A stretch of DNA of 64,000 bases, from contig NC_051142.1 in the NCBI RefSeq assembly GCF_014839805.1, positions 2,728,001 through 2,792,000 of the forward strand, written 5' to 3'. Positions 55,841 to 64,000 of the stretch are shown here, in pieces. This DNA is from Manduca sexta. Its lineage: Eukaryota > Arthropoda > Insecta > Lepidoptera > Sphingidae. The notes beneath the pieces are model-generated. The model saw only the letters and a list, made by a program, of their open reading frames with translations, did not search any database and was not told the origin of the DNA. Position 1 is the stretch's first letter. Each line of letters starts with the position of its first letter. Both the position numbers and the translations under genes were made by a program.

Positions 55841-57815
55841 CTTTTGCTTGCTCGTGAGTTATTGCTGCAGGGCTCTGGATGACAGTTCCCGTTCGTTTTA
55901 AAAACCCACGATATATTAGAATACAGTTTCTTTTCGGTTTCGGGAGTTAGTCCCTGTAGTAATTGATCTTGATTGGATTAGGGATGTTGTAATTTCAATT
56001 TTATATTTATTCTGTTCAAAAGTTGAATAGATTGCCAACATTATTTATCTTCTCGCCTTTATACTTTTTCTATTAGCATGAGTTCGTAAAGCGTAGACGT
56101 AAGCGTAAACGATATCAAAAGTATTAAGCTGTTTGTTAGAATTATTTACAAAGGGAAATTAAATTATTTGAACTGTTACATAGATGTATAAAGAAGTATT
56201 ATTTCTTTAAACTGTTCCTAATATGAGCAAAATTAGAAATACACGCATGATTTTTTTTGTAAAAATGTTTCAATCTATCCTAATCCATTGCATTAATCTT
56301 GGCTTTATGTGCTAAGCGCCATTTCTTATAAACGATCCTAATCTCAATCTTCAATCCGAATTCGAGAATGAACCAATCAAAATAACTCATTTGTAAAGTT
56401 TGTCAAACACTTAGTTCTGATTGGTCCATTTTCAAAATAGATCGAAAGAAGCGACGGTTATTAAAAATGGCGGTTAGACACCTTCAGAAAAAGATGTTTA
56501 AATTTAGAACAAGAACAATTTAAAAATTAAACTCTGTATTAGGTACACCGACCCTTAACGGAATAGCGGACGATGACAGAAAAATACTAAGAAAAGGTAC
56601 AAATTATAAAAAGTTTATGTAAATTTACATTTATCACCCGATCGTTTACCTGTGTTTAAAGCGCTCATTAGTCCTAGGAGGTGTTGAACCCGCGATTCAT
56701 GAAGGCAACGGCCCCTACCAATTAAGCTATAACAGCTCTACCCGTGGACGTAGCCAGGGCTTTCAGGGTGGAACTTTTGCAGAAATCTAGGAAAATAAAA
56801 AAAAAAGATTTTATTTTTGCGTAATATGCCTGGCTTAATTTCAATAGTAAAGCAGTTGTCCAATAATCAATCGTGATGTTTTTAGCGATTTTTTAACCTC
56901 AAAACATATCACATTATATCATATCAGGGAAGGGGCCTGATGATATGTGATGAGGTTTTGAAGTATCCCTTCCCTCCTTAACCAATATCACGTGTAATTT
57001 TTGGTACGAAGTATATTTAAATTTTTAGATTAAATCGCGCGATCAACGAAAACTAATTATATGGGATATTTCATTGACTCCCTATTTCAAGCCTCACGTG
57101 ATTAATGGACGACCTCAAAGGTTAGCTAGGAACTTCCTTAGGCGTTAAGGCTGTCTCAGTGTATAGGCGATAAAGTATTTAGTGGGGGTGTCAAATCTCT
57201 TCACTGCTATATTGAACATAATCTTAAAATGGCGCAATGTCTACGATGATTATGAGTGTTAACGATAATACAATATTCTACAAACATCACCCTTATAATC
57301 CATTATTATCAGAAAGGCTTTTAATTTTCCGCACCACACACGTCACCTTGCAAATGGAAATTGTAGGTATTAAAGTTTGATATATTACCATCACAAGAGT
57401 AAATAAAAGAGTTGAAACACCGTAAGCAGTGCGTGGGTCAAGCCCCTTATCCTGCCGCCCTAAATACGTCCCATGACAGCGTTGGAAAATTGTGCAGCAT
57501 ATAAAAAATAACAAAGTGGGTGCATAGAGTTATTTGCAGAGGTGCATTGTGCCGCAATGTCGGGGAACAGTTTAAATTCTAAAAGAGTCTCATTAACCGT
57601 TTAATTGCTTATTCGCGACGCTTTTGTGATCCTGATCTTTTCAGTTATGCGAATAATGAAAGGCAAGTTCCAGTGGTGCAGGAATTTTTCATTGTTTTAA
57701 AGGAATATAGGGCAAGGTACGATTGTCGGATAGGGAAACTAGATCGTTAGGATTAAATAGAATTTGGAGGATTCTGTTATTGAGCATAGGATTAAATTTC
57801 CATGATAATCGTCAT
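55841..57815. other. Gene-free stretch with repeat fragments
   Basis: A tRNA-like SINE head on the minus strand at about 56670-56755 (TAGCTTAATTGGTAG with CGGGTTCAACACC) and the inverted repeat partner of 52620-52750 at 56300-56430. No gene seen. Confidence 0.35.
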
Positions 57816-57816
57816 C

Positions 57817-58050
57817 ATCATCAGCCGCAGGATGTCCACTGCTGAACATGGGCCTCCTCCAAAGATTTCCAGAATGACCTATTGGAAGCAGCCGGCATTC
57901 AGCGACCTCCTCTGACTTTTATTAGGTCATTTGTCCATCTCGTGGGTGGACGTCCGACGCTGCGCTCTCCAGTTCGTGACCTCCACTCTAGAACCTTCGT
58001 GCCCCATCGGCCATCAGGTCTGCGAGCTATGACAATAGCCCCCTTGATAT
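57817..58050 (-). pseudogene. RTE-type LINE 3' end, second copy
   Basis: Same text as 42058-42410: CATCATCATCAGCCGCAGG, CCACTGCTGAACATGGGCC, CTCGTGGGTGGACGTCCGAC; the minus strand encodes an R..GRPPTRW-type tail. Confidence 0.75.
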
Positions 58051-58559
58051 TGTCCTATATAACATTTCCTTATTAGTAGCATAACACCTACCTTTCTAAA
58101 AAGCATGTGTACTTTTAATTCCATTTTCTGGAAATTCAAACAAAAAATTATATCTACTATTACATAAGCCTGATTTAGCAATTCGTATCGATTATGTTAA
58201 AAAGATCTCAGATCTGTTTCGCGTAGTAACATAAAAATACTATGGTAATTTTCACTTACTTTAAATATTGCGTGCTATGCCTTCCATGTTCGTTTTCTGT
58301 CTAAACAAAAAGAAATCATAATGACTAAGTTGCCATTAAAAAAGCCAAAATTTAAAAATTAAGCCACTTTGTATCTACCACGCAATAAAAATGTTCTTTC
58401 AAACATTAATTACTTTTGATGCTAATAACGCTTTAGTGCTGATATGAAATCCTCTTTTGAATGTTTCATTTTGTTTTGCGGTATATACATAATGTCTTGC
58501 TTCTGATGTATTTGATATTTTATTGAAAAAAAGAAACGCGATACATTATACGAGCACGA

Positions 58560-59160
58560 CTATCGCGTTGATGTCCCAAGTTCGATTCCCTGACTGGGGT
58601 CGGGTCAAAATATTTGTGGCTGGGTTTTTCCATCTTAAAAATTACTCAGTCGCAGCTAGGAGTCAGGATCCGGCGGCGAGATAGTGCCTCGGAAAGGACG
58701 TAAGGACCAATGTCCTGATCTGGCGTAGGCCAATGCGTACGCCAGATCAGTCTCCGGTCATGTCGGATTGTCGTCTCATCTGACTACAAGAACGAAGGAC
58801 CAGAGAGTGCCTACATCTGTGTATTGCGCAATATTTCTCCTGCGTAGGTACGCAGGAGAAATATTGCGCAATTGCGCAGCCAGGTGGCTGATCTCCGTCG
58901 ATATTGGCCGCCGTGACCGCAAACCAGCTAGGTGGAATTCCTCACAACCACGTAAGGTCGCTGCCTAAAGTTGTGTAAGGACGTTGGTCCTGCGCCTGGT
59001 TTCTCTGCTCATGTCGGATTTCCGTCTCACCGGACTATGAGAGTGAAGGAACAGTGCACCTATGTATTGCGCACACACTTATGCACTATAACATTTCCTG
59101 CGTACTTGGCTGATCTCGGTTGAGACTGGCTGTCGTGGCCGAAATTCAGCTAGGAGTGAT
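58560..59160 (+). repeat. S2-related repeat with two nested hairpins
   Basis: Text AAGTTCGATTCCCTGAC and AAAAATTACTCAGTCGC relates to 4060-4410. It contains inverted duplications at 58715-58750 (13-bp arms) and 58823-58872 (24-bp arms). Confidence 0.6.
58823..58872. repeat. Perfect 24-bp inverted duplication
   Basis: Arms 58823-58846 and 58849-58872 are exact reverse complements with a GG spacer. Confidence 0.9.
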
Positions 59161-59509
59161 TAGTCCATTAATTCATTTCATCCTTTTATACTTCTAAATA
59201 ATGAACTGAATTAGCTATATGCTGCACAATGGCTACTCACGAAGACTACACTGAATTTTGAACTATAAGTCTGTGTTATATAGGTCTATTTGGCACATGC
59301 ATACAATATATGCTACATGTTAAGTTACATTTACATCTTTATATTATTACTAATATTAATCATGTCAAACGGAGCTTTGCCATGTAAATAATATTCTAAA
59401 TGAAAGTAGTCTATGTGATGTTAATTCAGGATAAAGAGTCTGTGTGCCGAATTTTATCCAAATTCGGAGGTTTCTGCGATTTCCTCAACCTATATATGTA
59501 CAGTCTTAC

Positions 59510-59720
59510 ATATAAACGTCATTATTGTTGTAGCTTGAGAGATTAGACAGAGTAGAGGCGATAAAGAATTGCTTAAATAGAATATGTTAAATACATCACC
59601 AATTTCCTAGTTTAAAACTTATCAAGAGGCAAGATGGTGGGTTTCCAATTACAGCTGATCGAGTAAATTTGTGTTTTAACTAAGCATAGCTTTTTAACNT
59701 TTTATGAATAACACTGATAG
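59510..59720. repeat. Inverted copy of the interior of the 5423-5766 MITE
   Basis: Shares TTAGTTAAAACACAAATTTA and the CGATCAGCTG region in inverse orientation. Contains the only ambiguous base of the window (N at 59699). Confidence 0.6.
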
Positions 59721-59759
59721 TATGAAACTGTCGATATAATTATTATATGCATGTATATG

Positions 59760-60400
59760 TATTGAATAATTAATAAGCGACCCACTCCGGTAACTCTCGG
59801 GTAGCACTCAATTGTCTATAGTCAGATATTTATGGTGGTCTGGTCCTTACCAAACTGCAGAGCATCACCCGTTAATCTGAATTACCTAAAAATTTATTTA
59901 AATCGCTCCAGACGTTTGGAGTCCATAAGGAACATATCAACGTGTGAAAGGCTAATTAACTTATACGACACATTTTTCGATAATTTTGAACTAGGTTAAG
60001 GTTAAAAACATAGAAAATGTGCTGATTTTAAATATGTATGAAAGTGTCGCAAAAAACGTCGGTTAAGTCAATTAGCCTTGCACCCATTGATATAAACACA
60101 AATTTATTGTTATTTGCAATTTAATGTGATCGGACACGTACTGGTCAATTTTGGCTTAAACGCCAAATCATATAAACTGTATAATAATTGTCAGTTTTGG
60201 CAACATTTGGCACCAACATATCCGTATTTGATTTAAATTCATCGATGTTATTATTTGCTCCCATGTTAGTTCCAACATGATGTTATAAGGAATGGCGTTT
60301 TGCCAAATACGGCTTTGTATCCACTGACGCGTTTACATTAATCTGTAGTCTAGACTTCTACATTACAAGCAGTGAAGTTTGTTACTTATTTTGTTCCGCA
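59760..60400. other. Gene-free stretch
   Basis: Nothing recognised. Confidence 0.35.
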
Positions 60401-60404
60401 ATCC

Positions 60405-60829
60405 TGTGTATATCCGGTTTTAAACAAGCTGGCATAATTGTGTCGATTGGCAATCGTTCTGAACGCCACTTCGCTTACAGAAGCAATGGAGTCACTTTGT
60501 CGTCAGCAGTCATAAAAAAATAACATTTGTCTAGTTTATAACTGACCTTTTTTGCCACGATTAGGGAAAATTGACATTGCAACTTATGTAATTGATGTGT
60601 GGTCTAGAGTGTCGACTCATGAGAGATGACCTCTCGTAACACAATAAAGTCAGTGTTTTTTATAGACAATTTCCTGACGTTTCGAACCTGTTACCCTGTT
60701 TGCTGGTAGTAGGATATATTTTATATCCGCCCGGAGAGCGAACATCGTACTAAAACCACCGTATCAAAACCCGCCATAGTGGCACACATAATTGTATTGC
60801 GTTTCGGAATCAGCTTGTATATATCCGGT
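60405..60829. repeat. Fragments of repeat R1
   Basis: Broken pieces in plus orientation: TGTATATCCGGTTTTAAACA, then at 60707 TGGTAGTAGGATATATTTTA and CAAAACCCGCCATAGTGGC. Confidence 0.6.
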
Positions 60830-61186
60830 TATTCTATATGTAATGGTTAATAATACGAAAATGAAACCCTCCAGCGAAAACTGCATTAAAATTGGTTAAA
60901 AAATGAGCCAGTAATTCATATTTTAAATATTACTATGTGCCGAAGTGGGCGCGAAGTGGGAATATCGCTTCATCTCTTTCTTTCGCACGCGTCGTAATGC
61001 CAGATGACGTCACACGTGGGTATTGCGCTTCTTTTCTGTTTCTTGTTACTTACCCCTTCTACCGAAATTGAATGACTTATAACTTGTTGATTTTTTACCG
61101 GATTTAAATAATTCTGTGTTATAATTTATATAACGTATATTTGATAATAATAAAGAACAAAAATGAGTCCGGTCCCCTATTGTGTC
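60830..61186. repeat. Interspersed repeat R3, copy 2 (inverted)
   Basis: Inverse of 3424-3785, with GAACAAAAATGAGTCCGGT at the end. It is followed directly by an R1 fragment (61187-61265). Confidence 0.6.
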
Positions 61187-61399
61187 GACTGGTGGGAGTA
61201 ATCATCTCGTCAGTTGACATTCTATTAGACTCCACTTACTATCATGTACAGTGGGGGTGCTTTGCTGTGCACGTCTAAAATAGAAAAAGAACCCTAAGAT
61301 AGCCGATTCTCTGCGTTCGTACACAATAAAACTAAGCTTCACAGGATTTAAGCCGTTACTGTTTTATGTACCGGGTAAATGGGTTAATGGGGGGTTGGA

Positions 61400-61690
61400 T
61401 TGAACTATTTTAATAATAATAATAATTTATTTTAGTATTGCTGGACAGTAGTATAGTATAGCAGAAGGCAGTATTGCTGGACACGGCGCGCATTGTGAGG
61501 CGATTCCTCACTTTGAATCCCTAACCGCCGGTGGCCTGGGTCTTGCGCTTCGCCATCGGAGGGTCATACATTTTTTATATTTTTATATGCATGTTTTTTT
61601 AAAATGTATATGTAAAAATGTAAAAAAAATACCTTTAAAATAAAGAGAATTGACCATAATTTATTTCCCACAAGTTTTAACAATAATAAT
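61400..61690. repeat. Unclassified repeat-like segment
   Basis: Short GC-rich block (GACACGGCGCGCATTGTGAG, GGTGGCCTGGGTCTTGCG) followed by AT-rich tail; looks like a retroposon 3' end but I cannot name it. Confidence 0.35.
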
Positions 61691-61822
61691 TTAGTTCCCT
61701 GACTTCTGAGTTAGGTATAAACCTGTGTTTCAGAAATTTATTTTAATAGTCATATAGACAGAGATGGGCTTTCCTTGAGACTTACCAGGCTGCCGCAAGA
61801 ACGGTCAAATAAGACAAGCTGA

Positions 61823-61988
61823 CAGGGCCGAAGGGTGAAATTTTTCAAAAGGTAACCCGATGCTAAAAACAAATGCATTGATAAACATGTCGCGGCCTAT
61901 TTAACATAAAAACAAAAACTAAGACAAACGTTAATAAACCGAAAAGGGAAGCCGGTAGTAATCCTGTTGTATGGACGCTTCGCCACTG
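61823..61988. mobile_element. hAT-type MITE with perfect 8-bp TSD
   Basis: 166 bp from CAGGGCCGAAGGGTG to GACGCTTCGCCACTG, flanked on both sides by CAAGCTGA (61815-61822 and 61989-61996). Confidence 0.9.
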
Positions 61989-62069
61989 CAAGCTGATATC
62001 AGTCTCCCTTTATATTTCGTTCGACGAAACTGCTAACTTGATAAGAAAGATGAATTGAAATATTGATAG

Positions 62070-62400
62070 GTCTCTCATAAGAGACAGTCTGCCTGGGTTG
62101 GTACCACTGAAATACCTATTTCTGCTGCCAAGCATCAGTGTGAAGTCACTGGTTTGTTCCGGTTTGAAGAACATTGTATCCAGTGTAACTATTGGACATA
62201 ATAGGGCTTAGCAACTCATATCACAGGTTGGAGAGCGTAGTGGAATACCAAACAAAATTTTGTAGTTCAAGGTGTTGTATGGTGTTTCTACTGTTTATAG
62301 GAGGTCGTATCGCATACCATCAGGCGAACGACAAACTCGTCTCGTCATACAAAGAAATAAAAAAAATCTCGTCATACAAAGAAATAAAAAAAATGGTACT
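62070..62400 (+). repeat. Interspersed repeat R2, uninterrupted copy
   Basis: GGTCTCTCATAAGAGACAGT through GTATCGCATACCATCAGGCG to a 3' end where TCGTCATACAAAGAAATAAA is repeated twice in tandem. Confidence 0.65.
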
Positions 62401-62449
62401 GGCAAAGACGTTACTATTAATTCGTCTGCATAAATCCAGATAAATTTAA

Positions 62450-63530
62450 CCAAACAACATGAATTTAGTTAACACAAACCCATTCCTCGATTCAATACCT
62501 TAGCGAGTTCAATTTAAGGATTCTAATCGTGGAATCATTAAAAAGATCTCTATAATTGAAAGCGTTGCGGACAGAGCAGGTGAAGTGATTAGGTTCTTAC
62601 CCGAGGAAAATTACGCGCCGTCCTCCGACTGATTCATTTTAAAAGTAATATGGGCCGCTCCCACTCAGTCAAGTATTGCATGAACGGTAGATTTTTTTAG
62701 ATTCAGTGATTCTCGGCGCTCCGCTTTCGAATGACATTTACTGGATGTAGTTTCAGTACTTTTTCGGAACAAAAAGTAACCTATTTGTTAATCAAGAAAA
62801 AGAGAAAATAACGACCTAGAAAAAGTTGGAGGAACATTTTCGCTCGCAAATGTGGATCTTATTGCGTTAAGGTTGCGAATAATTCTTCGGTAGATATAGT
62901 ATATTTTTAAATAAGCTATAAAACTATAGTTCAAAACAAATATAGTATTTTATGGACAAAGTAAAAAATAGACAAAGATATATTTGTTACGTATAAATAC
63001 TAAATTTAGTCTATAAAAAATATTAAGATTGATGCATTCGTTCGTTATGGTCTATCTGTGTGTCAAGTTTTATTGTAATTCATTCAGCCCTTTCCGCGAT
63101 TACTCCTAACATCAGTCCTGGATTTGTAAATAGGCCGCGGCCTAGAGGCGGCAGATTTCAAAGGACCCTCACTCGATTTAATTAATCATTCGTTTATTTT
63201 ACTAAAGTTATTTAATGCCTTCCATATAATACAAATACATGGAAAATTATTATGTTTTTTAGAAACCTATATACATACATACATAAACCTATCTACATGG
63301 GGCGGCGGAAATAAAGTGCTCTACACTCATAAAAAATATAAATCCGGCAGTTGGCACTGCCTAACATACATACATAATATAATCTTTCATATATGTATTA
63401 CTGGCATTTTGTGGCGACTTCGCCCGCGTGAAAGAGTTTACAAAATTTTATTTAAATCCGTTGGATAGTTGTGTAGTTTATGACGTTCAGACAAGCAGAC
63501 GGATGAGGCGGGGGATTTTAATTTATTATT
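62450..63530. other. Gene-free stretch
   Basis: AT-rich; no gene, RNA or named repeat apart from a short CGGCATTTTGTGGCGACTTCG-like tail of a common repeat near 63400, quoted here only in part. Confidence 0.3.
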
Positions 63531-63748
63531 TAACATAGTTTTTAGAATTCTTTAAGAGGAACAATTCCATCATAAATGATTGTAGCGTTAACTTTAACCG
63601 TTTTAGCAGGGCTTCGGAGCTCTCAAAAGGAATAAATTCTCCCTGTTTATGCAACACTTTTCATTGATGCTTCGCTCTTTTTGATTAAAGCGTGATGTTA
63701 TATAACAGATAGCCTCCCTTAATAAATAGACTATCGAACACTAAAAGA

Positions 63749-63990
63749 TTTTATAATTAGAACCAGTAGTTGCCGAGATTAGCGCGTTTAAGCAAACAAA
63801 CTATTTAGTTTTATATAGTAGTACAGAAGTATAGATAAGTAAGAAGGTATAGACGAGAGTGATTTTTTAATTAGAGCCTGTAGTTCCTGACATTAGCGCG
63901 TTCAAACAAACAAACTCTTTAGCTTTATATACTCCAAATAGGATAGAAGTATAGATAAGTAAGAAGGTATATAGACTCGAGAGTAATAAC
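63749..63990. repeat. Direct tandem duplication, about 115-bp unit
   Basis: ATTAGCGCGTT(T/C)AA(G/A)CAAACAAACT and AGAAGTATAGATAAGTAAGA occur twice, about 115-120 bp apart, at the window edge. The first copy adjoins the inverted repeat shared with 54920-55250. Confidence 0.7.
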
Positions 63991-64000
63991 ACTGATATTG

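Noticed and set aside
56670..56755. tRNA-like sequence on the minus strand
   Set aside because: Box A and box B are present, but I could not pair a full cloverleaf; a SINE head is more likely than a tRNA gene.
1..64000. CRISPR arrays, operons, rRNA genes or viral genes
   Set aside because: No spaced identical short repeats, no bacterial gene layout, no rRNA-like stretch and no viral coding region were seen.

Overview
The window reads as an AT-rich insect chromosome, most likely from a moth or butterfly (Lepidoptera). The evidence is the style of the genes and the repeats. The genes are small secreted-protein genes split into short exons with GT-AG introns and AATAAA or ATTAAA poly(A) signals. 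Their promoters carry a TATA box about 30 bp before a TCAGT-type initiator. The repeats include tRNA-derived SINEs, RTE-type LINE tails, Helitrons of the TC...CTAG type and many hAT-like MITEs. There is no bacterial or viral gene organisation.

Region 1 (about 1-7000, + strand) holds three tandem two-exon genes, G1-G3. They encode tiny secreted peptides of 83, 77 and 52 aa with a shared signal peptide and the same intron phase. G1 and G2 share a Cys pair with spacing C-x6-C; G3 has lost it.

Region 2 (about 9280-36400, - strand) is a tandem array of a second family: secreted, mostly helical-looking proteins of about 210-285 aa. I do not recognise the family by name. Every member has a signal-peptide exon, an exon with a D..R.HY.VL motif, an exon starting with a Y..(V/I)Y(I/V) motif, and a last exon with a Cys pair about nine residues apart. 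Intron phases are 2, 2, 0 throughout. Member A (9282-13127) is divergent. B, C, D and E lie between 17746 and 35397. D and E look intact. B has a +1 base in exon 2 and has lost its promoter elements. C has lost the GT of an intron donor. Relics of E-type exons lie next to B (22522-22580) and C (27996-28195) and between A and B (16819-16990). The array therefore looks like repeated copies of a two-gene (D-type plus E-type) unit of about 5.5 kb in which most E-type copies were destroyed.

Region 3 (about 36400-64000) contains no gene I can support. It is a mosaic of SINEs, LINE tails, a second Helitron copy, MITEs and anonymous interspersed repeats, with one assembly N at 59699. Mobile elements also fill the introns and spacers of the gene array. 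A 1.75-kb hAT-type element sits in an intron of B, a 208-bp GC-rich MITE in D, an RTE tail in C, and a pogo-like element with a Helitron nested in it lies between A and B. Several insertions date the duplications: one repeat is present at the same intron site in B and D but absent from C.

All gene models come from reading splice sites and phases by eye. No transcript or database evidence was available.
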